64,000 nt of DNA from Diospyros lotus (lineage: Eukaryota; Streptophyta; Magnoliopsida; Ericales; Ebenaceae): contig NC_068339.1 in assembly GCF_014633365.1 (NCBI RefSeq), positions 2,733,001-2,797,000 on the forward strand, given 5' to 3'. Position numbers and translations under genes: made by a program. Below, one piece after another: positions 10,863 to 23,377 of the stretch (positions are counted from its first letter, which is position 1; the number at the start of each line of letters is the position of its first letter). A model generated the notes under the pieces. It was not told the DNA's origin. It ran no database searches and saw only the letters and a list, made by a program, of their open reading frames with translations.

Positions 10863-11984
10863 CTGTTTGCTTGACTATCCTCATAATTGTCGCCGAAAAT
10901 CTCTACAAAATAAATGAATTAATGCAATAACATCGAATTAGATTTAATAAAAAATTAAGACAATATACAAAATATCGATAACAGCAACAAGAAGATGAAC
11001 ACAAAATAAAAACTTCATATTTAAATAACGTTCAAGGCTCAAATCTAAAGAGTCCGTTTACCACTTTGGTAATGCCAATGAATGGAAACCGCAAGCCACA
11101 ACGAAGCCTTCAAACTGATAGCCCGAAAAGCCCCAACACCTCTCTGCCGAACACAAATGAAGCCTTCTCTCACCTAATCGATCAAAGCCACACAATAGGT
11201 TACCATAGAAGGTAGATTGGCCACAAAGACGGAGGGTAGAAAGCACAAAGCCAGGAGAAAAGTTTATCGAGACCATATGATCGAAACCCTTTAAATGGGG
11301 CATGCGCATCGTCAACAAATCGGCCAAGATCAATAAGGGAAAATGCGGCCTCTCAACATGGAAAGAGGCATCAGACTGAGATGGAAATGGAGTCATGGAA
11401 GATCAGTCACAAAAGGAAACCATGAAACAAGCAATTGGTCAAGCAAGGAAACGCGAGAGAGTGAGAAGGGGCTAGGGTTCAGCCAAGAAAGAAAATGCTA
11501 GGAGAATGGGCCGCACAAAGGGCCTTTTATATGTGGACTTATGGGCCAAGGGACAAGAGAGCTTTAAGGCTCAGAACAGTAGGCTTTTCTCACTTGAGCA
11601 AATAGACCAAAGGCCCATTTCTCCTTCAAAGTCGGAATAAGGCTTGTGGCCCGATTTCAAAAATGGATTGTCTAAAAGTGGTGATGGACTTGGGTTCTTC
11701 AATCCCCAACTGAAGCTTATAGAGATAAAATCCATCCCAAAAATCATCTTCCACTTGGGTCTCATTAATATGAAACACAAAACCCACAGTAATAACTCTT
11801 CTTTACAAAAGGCTGGAGTTAAATACACAACCAATTCCAGATCTTTAAGGAATTAAACATCTGCCTAGAATATGAATTTCGTGGCCCACTAAGAAAAATA
11901 ACCAACAAGAACAACTTGAAATAATACAGAAATAATAACCAACAATAATAATAAAGGTATGACCTTGAATAACCGTATGGCATC
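10863..11984. other. Unclassified, probably repeat-derived, no gene called
   Basis: Less AT-rich than its surroundings. Two minus-strand open frames (11058-11396, 112 codons; 11571-11834, 87 codons) have no recognisable domain. Blocks such as CTAGGGTTCAGCC and GGGCCGCACAAAGGGCC are common in plant repeats but not diagnostic. Confidence 0.4.
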
Positions 11985-12100
11985 GGCAACAGGTTCCAAC
12001 TAAGTCAGAGGGACACTAGCCATTGGCAATGGATTCAAATGAACCATAGTTGATTTATATTTTATTTTTATTTTATGTTAAATTTAACTTAATTTAATAG
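11985..12100. repeat. Cluster module shared with 3870-3990 and 25605-25700
   Basis: GGTTCCAACTAAGTCAGAGG, then GACACTAGCCATTGGCAATG and TTGATTTATATTTTA, appear in all three places. Confidence 0.85.
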
Positions 12101-12479
12101 ATATTAAGAATATTTTTAACTTAATTTAATTTATGTTATTTTTTATTTAAGAAGTGTTTGTCCTGTTTTAGGAAATTTTAAAAGACCGATTCGAAGAAAA
12201 ATAAAATTCATAGGGTGTCAAGACTAAATATCCATAATTCAAGAGATATACATATAATTAATTTACTTAATATTGTTAGTAACAAAAGGGTGTCATAGCT
12301 AATTTACTTAATGTAATTAGTAAACTAATTGAGAAAATTTTAAAGATTAATTTATTAAAATTTAAAATTCAAAAAATACTTAAATTGAAAACCCAAAATT
12401 CAAGAGACGTACATTTTAATTTAATTATCTTGGCCTCTGAAAGTGTCTTTTAAATTAAAATATATAATACAACTCAAAA

Positions 12480-12800
12480 CAATTCCTAAATGCACAAATT
12501 AAATACTCCCTCGATGTTACATTAATAACATTTTTATATAAAATTTATTTAACTATGTAAACTGCATTTTTGTTTAATGTTTCAAGCATTAATAATTTAA
12601 AATGAAATATAGCTATTGGAATCAAAGTTTGTATTTTTTGTTGTAAATTATTTTTGTTGTCATTCAATAGAAGTACTTACATCCCTCTCCTTAGTGAAAG
12701 TCCTTTTCAAATCCCTAAAAGCTTAAGAGGCATCTCTCCATTACCGTGTTCGATCATCCTATAACTATGCCTTAAAAATTCAAATTTAGGTCTCCGCTGG
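12480..12800. repeat. Duplicated segment D, copy 1 (copy 2 at 13990-14262)
   Basis: Shared landmarks are TTTCAAGCATTAATAATT, GGAATCAAAGTTTGTAT and CCGTGTTCGATCATCCT. Copy 2 abuts the kinase pseudogene fragment, and copy 1 ends at the same AGGTCTCC point but continues into unrelated sequence. Confidence 0.85.
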
Positions 12801-13255
12801 CTGATTGTCTTAATTCTTTCGACTCATGACCAATTGCTTTGTGATAATTTATGAATATGTGAAACTCACTACAGGAGGGTACAAACTAAAAAATAAACTC
12901 TTGAGGCGTACGTTTTAAGCAATAATATTTGGTTGACAATTCAGGCATATGTAGCTAACTTGTTATAATTATTCTAATAATGATCGATCCACTCAGACAG
13001 GTAACCATTTGAGACAATGGTACATGGCAATAATAGCATTCATGTATTTCACATAACACTCTTTCATTGTAGACATTTTTTGAAGGTCCATCTAGTTAGA
13101 AAATACTTATAACTCAAATGTAGTTTGATTCATAGATAGTTGTCAATAAATAAAAGATGCTTAAGTATCTAGCATATATAGAATGAAAAAAAAAAAAAAA
13201 CAAAATAGCACAAATGCCATTCTCTCTTTATGGTAACATGTAATTATAACTATTA

Positions 13256-13520
13256 TTTTTTTTTTTTTAGATTACGCGCTATCACTCACGTCTCCGTTAC
13301 TTGGCCCCACGATTCCAGCAAGAGAGGTAAATCAGGAGATCCAGCATGTAGGTTTTGACCTCTAACACAACCGCAAACGTGAGGGTAGCAAGCATTTTTC
13401 ATTTTTAAGGTCGCTCCTTATCTATTGAACTATTTCCTGATCAGAGCTCGAACACGAGACCTGAGGGCCCAAAAAGCAACACCTCAACGAATTCTTCTTT
13501 TGCCAGTTAATCTACATTCT
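13256..13520 (-). mobile_element. Possible SINE
   Basis: On the minus strand there is a box-A-like TTAACTGGCAAAAG (13497-13510), a box-B-like GTGTTCGAGCTC (13442-13455), about 180 further bases and a terminal run of 12-13 A (T on the plus strand, 13256-13268). That layout suits a tRNA-derived SINE in minus orientation. Spacing between the boxes is a little long and I found no clean target-site duplication. Confidence 0.4.
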
Positions 13521-13546
13521 AGGGGCTATAAAGTCGGTGAATGTGT

Positions 13547-14522
13547 TGGAGATCACGCCTAAACATTATTGCCTTTCTAGAGCCCTTGAAAAATGTCTTT
13601 AGTTATATTTAATCCACGATCGATATTGCTTATGTTCAACCTATCTTGAGGTGACTTCATAGAACAAGCCACTCCAATCTTCATCATTGCACATGAGTAT
13701 TGAATCAACAATGTCATGGCCATTCTGGCAAAGGTGTGGAGATTGAGACCTGCCTCAAATATCGACTCAGTTGGCCTCTTAGTTCGACATTACAAACTAC
13801 AAAATAGGTCGAAGTACAATATATTTAATTTTAGCCTATGTTTTGATTCATGATAAAATTATTTTGCATTGAAGAATAATTTTCACAACAAAATGCATAC
13901 ACAAAAATATATATAAATATATAAATTGTTTTCTTTTATACAAAATTATGGAAAAACATAACTTATTTGATAAATATATTAAGAGTAATGCTATTCATCT
14001 AACATTTACTGTATAAAAATTATTTAACTATGTAAATTATATTTTTGTTTAATGTTTCAAGCATTAATAATTAAAAAATTAAATATAGCTAATGGAATCA
14101 AAGTTTGTATCTCTTGCTGTAATTTATTTTGTCGCTTGGTAAAAGTACTTGCCTTCCTCTCTTTAGTGGCGGTCCTTTTCAAACTGTCAAAAGCTCAAGA
14201 GGCATCTTTTCATCACCGTGTTCGATCATCCTGTAACTATGCCTTCACAATTCAAATCTAGGTCTCCAACATGGACAACCATGCTTGCAGCAAGAAGAAT
14301 GTTGCCTAGCTTTAGGTCACAGTGAATAATTGGTATGTGGTAGTGGCGATGCAGATACTTTAGTGCAGAAGCCACATCAATGGCTACGTTTATTCCTTTT
14401 AGAAGATTAAGTCCCACGGTTTGATTGTCTTGGTTTGTTTTCTGTTTTTGGATTTGAATGCAACCACCCCTCCAAACTATCCCGGGGCATGAACTCGTAA
14501 ACTATAGCTTTGACAAGGAATT
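13547..14522 (-). pseudogene. LRR receptor kinase pseudogene (kinase domain fragments)
   Basis: Two pieces of the receptor kinase at 17523-20804 are present in the same order and strand. 13547-13780 matches the C-terminal exon but lacks about 90-120 bp from its middle and carries stops. 14262-14522 matches the catalytic part of exon 1: a 63-codon open frame (14226-14417) covers AIDVASALKYLH and the catalytic loop HCDLK, still with the non-RD cysteine, but with LGN instead of PSN and DLD instead of DFG. Segment D2 (13990-14262) and other sequence lie where the intron should be. The LRR domain is absent, and at 14523 the match breaks off into a GC-rich insert. It cannot encode a working kinase. 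Confidence 0.92.
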
Positions 14523-15020
14523 CGGCTAGGAAAGGCGCTGGTAGAGGACAATCTTGATGGGGACAAATGCCAGCCATTGGATTTCTCCAGAGTGATCTAT
14601 TACGATAGCAACGGAAAACAACTCGCCGAGTCTCCGGCGAGATTGCCTCGCGCTAGTCCGCTCCCAAGCTACCTTTACGCCGCAATGAACCACACTGAGT
14701 AGTTCTAGGGTCACCCTATCGGTGTCCTGTTCAAGTCACTCCTCGTTATCTAGTACGCTTAGGCTTATGAAATATTCTCATTTCTGGTTTCTATGGTGTC
14801 TTGGGTCACCATAGATTAGCATCGACAGGTAATTCAAGTTGTAATTCTGAGCCTAAAACTACGAGTTTGACTCTTTGAAGGTTACTGATGTACAAAAGTT
14901 GTTAAAATTTTCAGGAAAATTTGATATCAAAACTGTCCATAAATGCATAATAAAGTCAATACTCAATACACCCTTAACGTTAAATTAATAACATTTTGTG
15001 TAAAAAGTACTTAATAATAT
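14523..15020. other. GC-richer insert, probably retroelement-derived
   Basis: Abrupt change of composition at the edge of the kinase pseudogene. An open frame on the minus strand (14526-14714, 62 codons) shows no domain. The block near 14760-14930 (AGTTTGACTCTTTGAAGGTT) has the look of an LTR, but no termini were found. Confidence 0.35.
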
Positions 15021-15479
15021 AAGCTACATTTTCTTAAAATGTGAACCCATTAAATTTATCTAGCATATGTTCTAAGAATTTTTAATTTTGAGTTTATAAT
15101 ATAGTATTGAAGGCGTGAAAAGAGACTTGGCAAGTCAATTTTGAATTCTATCAACTACAAGCCACAATATTGACTCTTTCTATTAAAATTAATTCTTGTG
15201 ATTCTTATCATGATGGACTGCTAGCTATATGTACATCCTTAAGATTACAAGTTAAAAAGTTCTTAATTTCTCATTAATTAGTTTGATCTATACTTGAATC
15301 TTACCTCTGTAGTAATTTATATACTTTTGTATTTGTTGGAACTTATCTTGCACATCATATGAACTTGAATTAAACACGTAATCTTGTCATCATAATTTAA
15401 TAATAATTATGAAATTATTATTAAATTATGAAGGTATTGTCATCATGAATCTTTTATGTTGAAAAAGTAGTTGTACTAA

Positions 15480-16290
15480 ATTTTTATCAATATATTACAT
15501 GGAAGTGAAATGAATATGTTAATTTTTTTTATATCACCCTTGAAATTGTCATTAGAATTAAGTAATTTGCCTGAATCTTATTTAATATACATATTTTATA
15601 ATTTATTGTACATATTTAATAAATTTATTTAATACACTTCTAGAAGCTAACCTGGGTTTCTTTGAACCCCAATTGCACCAAATTCGTCTTTAACTCTAAG
15701 TAATCAAGTTGTTAAGTCATTATAATAATTTAGAATGTGTTGTCTTTTTTTTATTTTTAATTTTTAATTTTGAATTTTGAATTTATTTTGAATTTTTTAT
15801 TTTTTATTTTGAATTTATTTTGAATTTTTTATTTTGATAGTTCGTTTTTAAAAAATTAAAAACTATATCTCAAAATAAAAAATAGAAAACACGTTCTGTT
15901 TAAAATTTTAAAAATAAATTTTTAATGACATTTTATTAAAAGAATTTATTTATTCAAAAAATTAAAATTATTTAATTTTAAATAAATAAATAAATTGACT
16001 TGGCAAAAAATAGGAAACATTAAAATAAAAATTAAAAATGTGAACTGATATTACATAATGTGATTATAAATGATAAGATTAAATCAAATAATTCAATAAC
16101 AAGTGAGATCCAATTAGAAGCATTAATACAAATACCAAAAATAAACATAGTTCAAAAATTAAAATAATAAAATAAAATTACAGAGTCATGTACAAGTCTT
16201 TTGATACTCATTCCACATTTGTGTAGTAATTTGATTCCTGACTTGTCTCATTTAAATTGTTTGACTAGCTTCAAAATGTTTGACTTGATC
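15480..16290. repeat. Tandem segment C, unit 1
   Basis: It contains TTGAAATTGTCATTAGAATT, CTAGAAGCTAACCTGGGTTT and GAACCCCAATTGCACC. Unit 2 follows directly, and a third copy lies at 29206-31000. The GAACCCCAATTGCACC stretch is the uninterrupted (empty) version of the site where a hAT element sits in copy 3. Confidence 0.9.
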
Positions 16291-17240
16291 TTGAAATTGT
16301 CATTAAATTAAGTAATTTGACCGAATCTTATTTAATATACATATTTTATAATTTATTGTATATATTTAATACACTTCTAGAAGCTAACCTGGGTTTCTTT
16401 GAACCCTAATTGCACCAAATTCAGTCTTTAACTCTAAGTAATCAAGTTGTTAAGTCATTATAATAATTTAGGATGTGTTGTGTTTGTTTTTTTATTTTTA
16501 ATTTTTAATTTTAAATTCATTTTTAGTTTTTTATTTTAATAGTCCATTTTTAAAAATTAAAAATATATTTTCTTTGTCATTTTTAAAGCTATATCTCAAA
16601 ATAAAAAAAAATAGAAAGCACTTTTTGTTTGAAATTTTAAAAATAAATTTTTAATGACATTTTATTAAAAGAATTTAATTATTCAAAAAAATTAAAACTA
16701 TTTAATTTTGAATAAATAAATAAATTGACTTGGCAAAAAATAGAAAACATTAAAATAAAAATTAAAAACATGACCTGATATTACATAATATGATTATAAA
16801 TGATAAGATTGCATCAAACAATTCAATAAAAAGTGAGATCCGATTACAAGCTTTAATACAAATATCAAAATAAATATAGTTTGAAAATTAAAATAATAAA
16901 ATAAAATTACAGAGTTATGTATGAGTCCTTTGATACTTATTCCACATTTGTGTAGTAATTTGATCCCTGACTTGTTTCATTTGAGTTGTTTGATTAGTAC
17001 CAAAATGTTTGGCTTCTCGATCTTGACTTGATTTCGGCATATCATCAAATACTGTATTATCTGATGAATATTGAGTGAATGACTTATCTAAAAAATTCTC
17101 ATAACGAATAAACTACTTTTGTGGTTTTGCATTTTCTTTATAATTTTTATTTTTGTTTTCAAAAATATGTTTTTGAAAACATCAAAGTAAATGCATTTTT
17201 ATTATTTTAAAAAATCAAAAATTAAAAATGGGCTGAAAAA
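16291..17240. repeat. Tandem segment C, unit 2
   Basis: It repeats unit 1 at a spacing of about 780 bp and continues for about 200 bp (to the AAAAATGGGCTGAAAA block) that unit 1 lacks; copy 3 at 29206-31000 also has this extension. Confidence 0.9.
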
Positions 17241-17522
17241 TGTCCAAGTACTCATTGAATTTTTATTATTTTAAGAATAAAACTCTCAAAGAGAAAATTC
17301 AAGGACTCATTCAATTAGCAAATTGGAGAGTTTATAAATGAAGATAAACTTGCCCTTTATTAATATATATATATATATAAAGAAACAACAAATATATTTA
17401 TTACAAGCCTATTAGATATTATCTAAATCTAACATTAGGGCACACATCACTAATAATAACATGTAATAACTATTAATTTTTTTTTATCATTATAAGGATG
17501 GAAAATGTGTCGGAGGTGACGT
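17241..17522. other. 3' flank of the receptor kinase gene
   Basis: AT-rich, with a TA run at 17365-17380. On the minus strand AATAAA-like words occur in the 250 bases after the stop, but several candidates exist and none stands out as the poly(A) signal. Confidence 0.5.
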
Positions 17523-20500
17523 TTAAGCATTATTGCCCTTTCGAAGCCCTTGAAAAATGTCCCTGGTTATATTCAACTCACGAACAACATTGCTTATGTC
17601 CAACCTGTCTTGGGGTGACTCCACAGAACATGCCACTCCAATCTTGATCATACGAATCAAGCAATCATTTTTGTAATTGTCATTTCTTGGGCAGGTGGTT
17701 GCCTTCTTCCTCATTTTGCTGGTCAAGGCAACCACTTCTTCTTCATCATTGCACAAGAGTTTTGGATCCACAATGTCCTTCACATGGTCGGGTATGGCCA
17801 TCCTCGCAAAGGTGTGGAGATTGAGACCTGCCTCAAACATCGATTCAGTTGGCCTCTTACCTATCATCAACTCCAATAGCAAGATCCCAAAGCTATAGAC
17901 ATCCCCGTCTCTTGAGACCTCACTTCCAAGCCCATATTCTGTAAGTTTTCAAAATAAATCATCAACTATTGGGGCTCACTGTTTCAGCATTGATATGGAT
18001 TTTGTCAAGAATCAATAGTAGAAAAATTCATTTTTCTGCACTATTTGGATGAGATCTATGTGTCATCCTTGGAAAAATAGTAATCAAATGAAATATAATC
18101 AATTGTAATGATTACCTGGAGCTGCATAGCCAATGGTTCCTCTCACGCCCACTGAACTGCTTTGATTTGGATTCATTTCTGATATTAACCTGGCCAACCC
18201 AAAATCTCCAACATGGGCAACCATGTCTGCATCAAGAAGAATGTTGCTTGGCTTTAAATCACAGTGAATAATTGGTGTGTGGCAGTGGTGATGCAGATAC
18301 TCTAGTGCAGAAGCCACATGAATGGCTACATTTATTCTTTGTAGAAGAGTAAGTCCCACGACATGATTGTCTTGACAGTTTTCTGTTTTTGGATCTGGAT
18401 GCAACCACCTCTCCAGACTCCCCCGGGGCATAAACTCGTAAACTATAGCTTTAAAGTCATTGCCATGAAAATCAACACTTGAACAAGAAGTCAAAATCTT
18501 GATTAGATTTCTGTGTCGGATTCTTCCCAAGGCTTTGCACTCAGCCATGAAGCTCCTGGACACCCCTTGACGTTGAAGGTTAAGCACTTTGACTGCTACA
18601 GTTGTTTCCCCAAGTATTGCTTTGTATACAGAGCCAGAATTGCCCATTCCAATCAAGTATGTGGAAGAGAAGCCTTCAGTCGCTTTGAGGAGGCTATCGT
18701 ATGATATTCTATCGAATGCGTTCATCGACAATGAATTAAAAGTTAAATCTTTGTTTTTCTTCTTGGAGCAACAAAATACTATCGATGATACCACAATAAC
18801 TACAATCACCACAGATGGGATAGAGAACAGCAGGATGATTTTAAGAGACGTTCGATATTTCTTCGATTGTTTCATGGTGCATGTTGGCAGGTCTAATTCA
18901 GGTACGCCTCCACAAAGTCTTGGATTCCCCAAGATTGATATCACAGTTGCATTTAAGAAAACTCCTTCGATTGGAACTTCACCCTCAAAATCGTTGAAAG
19001 ATAAATTCAGATTATTGAAAGATAATTTTGCCAGGTACTTTGGGATTTGGCCAGACAAGTTGTTTCGAGAAAGATCCAAATTTGAAAGACCTCTAAGGGA
19101 TTGGAACGACAAAGGTACAGATCCTTTAAAGGAGTTTCCTTGTAGCATAAGGGCCACAAGACTATTGCAACTACCAAGCGTGGTTGGAAGCTCATCTGAC
19201 AAGTCATTTTGAGATACATCCAGCTCTGCCAAAATTTTCAGATTGCCAACTTCTAAGGGTAGGTGCCCAGAGAAATGGTTCCCTGCTAAGTTGAGTGAAA
19301 TTGAAAGAGTTGAAATGCCAAAGAGTTCTCTGGGAATGGCTCCTGTCAGATTATTGAAAGAAAGATTTAGCCATAACAATCGTTGGCAGTTTCCGAGGGT
19401 CACAGGAACTTTTCCTTGCAATATATTGTTATCCAAGTAAAAATTGGTCAAGGATGAGAGGTTTCCTATTGTATTAGGAACATCGCCTTCTAGCCAGTTG
19501 GAATCAAGATACAGTTCCAGTAGGTTTTGAAGATTGCCAATACTGGAGGGAATTCTGCCCTTGAGTTCATTCTTAGCCAGGCCTAGCAGAGTTAGTCCCA
19601 CTAGATGGCTTATTTCGGAAGGGATCTCTCCATATATATGGTTTTGATGAAAGGCTATGATAGACATTGTGGCTGAGAGGTTCCCAATGCTCTTTGGCAA
19701 GGATCCTTTTAGTTGGTTGACTGCAACACCCAATGCTTGCAAATTTGTACAGTTCACCAAAGATGGAATAAAATTCATTTCGTCAGGTTCACCAGTTCCC
19801 AAATTATTGTTAGCTAAGTTTAAAAAATTGAGGCGAGGCAGGAGTCTAAAATCAATTGATATTTTCCCACTAAAATGGTTACCACTCAGTTCAAGATGTT
19901 CCATATTTGAAAAGTTGGGCAGTGATACAGGTAAGGGTCCTGTGAGATGGTTATGACTGAGCCCTAGATGTTGAAGCTGGGGAAACATAGAACCAAGTTC
20001 GGATGGAATGTTGCCGGAGAGTTGGTTTTCTATTAGGTTGAGTACAGTCAAGGATGAAAGGTTGTAGATAGATAACGGTATCTTACCAGAGAGTTTATTG
20101 ATACCCAGTGCAAGGAAATTTAAATTTTGGAGCTGGCCTAAGGCCTCTGGGATGGATCCTGTGAAAGCATTGTCATCCGCACTTATAACCTCAAGAGATG
20201 TAAAATTTCCAATGAAAGAGGGGATGTCTCCGCTAAAATTGTTTGCTCCCACTGTAAGACGAATGAGCTTTGACAATGAACTAAGCTCTGTTGGTAGTTT
20301 ACCGACCAACTTGTTCGCAGCAATTCGAAAATACCAAAGATTGGAGCAGTGAGATAAGTTGGCTGGGATTTCACCCGTCAGTGAATTTTTATACAAGGAT
20401 AGTTCCTGCAGTCTAAATAGATTGCCAACTTGTGGTGGGATTTCGCCTTGAAAAGTGTTGTTATTGAGTCTCAAGACTCGAAGGAAGCTCAAGTTTCCTA

Positions 20501-20804
20501 TGTAAGGAGATATGAATCCTACTAACCTTCTCGCCTGCAGGTCCAAGATGGTGACTCTTTGGTGTCGCTTGCCACACGTAACCCCTTGCCAGTTGCAGAA
20601 GTGGATAGAATCACTCCATGAATGCATAGCTCCTTTTGGGTCGTGAACAATCTTGGACTTGAAAGCCAGCAGTGCCAGATAATCTGTCTCGTTACCACTC
20701 CAAGTAGCAGCGGTCGGGAAAAGAATTCTAAATTGCAACAAAATTGGTACAACCAAGACAAATATAGTTTGAAGGTAAAGCATATGGCAACGCATTGGAT
20801 TCAT
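17523..20804 (-). CDS. LRR receptor-like serine/threonine kinase, subfamily XII (EFR/Xa21-like), non-RD; two exons
   Basis: Exon 1 is 18116-20804 and exon 2 is 17523-17938. The 177-bp intron has GT at 18115-18114 and AG just before 17938, splitting the codon for E897 of the APE motif, the usual intron place in this subfamily. The joined frame gives 1034 residues, the normal length. Visible parts: hydrophobic signal peptide 1-33; N-terminal cap with FCNWQGVTC (69-77); 22 leucine-rich repeats from 84 to about 615; paired cysteines 631 and 642; membrane span about 654-678 followed by CCSKKKNK; kinase from about 714. Kinase signatures are GMGNSG (719-724), K739 in VAVK, HCDLKPSN (847-854), DFG (867-869) and APE (895-897). 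Cysteine before the catalytic aspartate makes it non-RD, a class linked to pattern-recognition immunity. Family knowledge predicts a plasma-membrane receptor for a microbial or peptide signal; the ligand cannot be read. No frameshift or stop was found. Confidence 0.96.
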
Positions 20805-20847
20805 TTTTGAAAATAGATAGATATGCCAAATACTTGCATTATTGGTG

Positions 20848-20862
20848 TCCTTTTTATAAGCG
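20848..20862 (-). promoter_or_regulatory. Candidate TATA box of the receptor kinase
   Basis: The minus strand reads CTTATAAAAAGG, 44-58 bases before the start codon. That gives a short leader but a plausible plant TATA box. Both 5' relics (5308-5400, 26954-27050) keep the surroundings but read CTTGTAAAAGG, which fits decay after the gene body was lost. Confidence 0.6.
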
Positions 20863-21825
20863 TTTTTGAGTTGGGGTTCTGCCGTGCTCTATGGTATTGA
20901 TATGTCCAGTTGACAAAGCAAGAGAAAGGCTTTTTATTTATTTTATACAGTTCACTGCCGTGCTCAGCTCAACGGGACTTTGCTCGTCTTTCCTTAATTT
21001 TTAGGTGAGAATTTAATTTCTGCGTCATAGTCACAGAAATTTTTGTGGTGAGTGGTGACATCTTCCGTCACTTCCCGGATGCTTGGACCCATAAATAATT
21101 TGAAGAATACAGTAATTACTGTTCCAATAACTCTTTATTAAAATAATATTATTCTATATTAAAAACTCCAATTTCTTAACCAAAGAACGGAATTGATCCA
21201 CCTCCCTGTGAGGCACGCGTCTAGCAACATAGCAGGACTGAGCAAAAGAAGTCTAAAGTCTAAATTGAATATATTATCCGCAGGCTGGTGCTTTACTCAC
21301 ATCACATCCATTTTCATTGCGTTTCCATGTGAAAACCCACTTTAACAATAATTAATACCGCATGAAATGTGAATATTTTAAATTATAAATTATAAATATT
21401 TAAGATGATCATCATTGTGTAGCTCTCAATTCTTGTACCCTCAATTATATCAAGAGAGATAAATCGTAAACGTAAGATTTTGTTTCACTACGCAGGACAA
21501 TGATCAAATTCACTACCCATTGAACTAACACTAACATATCGCTTGCTCGATTTATATCCCAGAGACAAATTTTAAATACTTCATCTATATAATTCGACGT
21601 TACAAGCTAGAAAATGTGTTGAAGTATATATAAGATATTTAAACTTTGAACCATTTTAGCCTATGTTTTGATTTATGATAAAATATTTTACATTGAAGAA
21701 TAATTTTTATATGAAAATACACACAAAAAAAATATATAATTTTTTCTTTTATGCAAAATTAAGAAAAAACAAAATTGAGTATATATAATTTTCATCTTCA
21801 TCATTTTTTAAGACCATGAATCGGC
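20863..21825. other. Upstream region of the receptor kinase; cluster modules
   Basis: The blocks CACTTCCCGGATGCTTGG (21070) and GGCTGGTGCTTTACTCAC (21285) recur near 27715-27810 and 28035. The block TTTACATTGAAGAATAATTT (21687) recurs at 1822, 13866 and 28396. No other gene was seen. Confidence 0.7.
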
Positions 21826-23377
21826 TGGAGTTAAGGTTACAAATGACTTGAGCTATTCACGAGTGATCGGTGTTCGACTCGATAAAAACTTATTCGAATT
21901 CTTTTTTAAGATAAACGAATCGAGTTCAAACCTATATTTGAAACTGAATTTGTAAATGAGCATAACTTTAGCTTAGTAAAGATTGGCTCATTAAAGTTTC
22001 CAAATATATTCGATTAAAGGCTTATGAATACTAATAGACTCGATCAAAAATTCGTAAACATCATTGATTGGAAGTTCATAAATATCGTAAACATTGTTTA
22101 TAAATATATTAATATATTATTTAACATAATATTATCAAACTCTAAATTAATATAATAATATAATTAAATATGTTTAAAATTATTATATAGATATAATAAT
22201 GATATATATAGTTATGTTAAATAATATATCTAATATATTATACATATATATTATTATATCTAATTGTGAACTTTTAATTGGGCATGTTCAAAAGCCTCTA
22301 ATCGAGTCAGCTTACAAGCTAACGAGCCAAACTTTACTGAGTTCAAACTCAATTCGTTTATAAATCGAGTTATAAAATTAAGTTCAAATTTGGCTCGTTT
22401 ACCTTAACGAATCAACTTGAATGAGTTTTTATCGAATCGAACATTGAGCGAAGCCCGAACGGCTCGGCTCATTTGTAACCCTACTCTCGATAATATATAT
22501 ATATATATATACATAATATTTATTGAAGGAAGCTTTGACAAAAGAGAAAAAGGAAGGGTTCCTTGTGGAAGCTTGTAATCCTTTTTCTTCTTCTTCTTCT
22601 TCTTCTTCTTTGTTTGATGAAAACAGTAGCAAGTAGGTCTCCAGAAATAATAGCGAGCAGGTGGCCGGCGTTGTATCGGCAAGTAGAGCAACAACATCCA
22701 ATGAAGCTTATAGTAGGCATCCAACGAAGCAACGCCGACAACTTTTTTTATGACTACGTCTGTAAGTGTTCTCGATCGGCAGACGTCTTTAACGACAGAA
22801 CTCCTAATCTCTCCAGGTTAATTATTATAGTTTTTCTCATTGCCCGAGCCTAGGCGCTCAAGCTCTTTGACCAGCTGAGCTTTAAGGCTCAAGTCGAACT
22901 TGACCTCAAGCTCGAGTGGTTCCTAACCCACAAGTTGTAACACCCTGCCTTTCTAGGGCATTAAATTATATGATAGGATTTTTTTTTTTTCATACATCAA
23001 ACATGAATCATAATAAAATCCTCAACACATCCTTTTAAGATTAACACTCCCAAACATAGCGAATGGATGATATACTTAAACATAAGCAGAAATAAGATTA
23101 GAACCTTTAAGGAACCTCGAAAAACATAACATACATAGGTTCATACACATCGTTTACCCAACATATCATTGCCCTTCCGGCCACTTGCCTTGCCTGAAAC
23201 GTAGAATATTTCAGGGACATAGTCCAATATTAGAAGATGAAATCTTCTAAGATATGGTTAAAATAATCATGAATGAATGAATGATGCATGAACATGTATG
23301 AACAGATACTCTAGTGTAACTTCCCTAACTCATCAGCCCCACACGGAACCTTAAACAGAATCACGACATTTTTCAAG
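21826..23377. repeat. Segmental duplication, copy 2 (of 1-1561)
   Basis: Near-identical partner of 1-1561, 1552 against 1561 bases. The TA run near 22494 is longer and the TTC run near 22590 shorter than in copy 1, and the patch 22838-22885 is different sequence. Here the LTR continues uninterrupted past the point where copy 1 meets the gap. Confidence 0.95.
21832..22483. mobile_element. hAT-like non-autonomous element, copy 2
   Basis: Same terminal repeats as 7-659 (TAAGGTTACAAATGA and the inverse of TAGGGTTACAAATGA). Left flank CATGAATCGGCTGGAG is homologous to the left flank of copy 3 at 28530-28550. Confidence 0.6.

Noticed and set aside
11058..11834. Two minus-strand frames of 112 and 87 codons
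   Set aside because: No recognisable domain, start context or homologous copy. Probably chance frames in a less AT-rich repeat.
18589..19212. 207-codon open frame on the plus strand
   Set aside because: It lies antisense to the LRR and transmembrane part of the intact receptor kinase; the reverse-strand product has all family motifs, this one none.
21400..21560. Possible tRNA-derived SINE near the kinase promoter
   Set aside because: A weak box-B-like word only, with no box A and no poly(A) tail.
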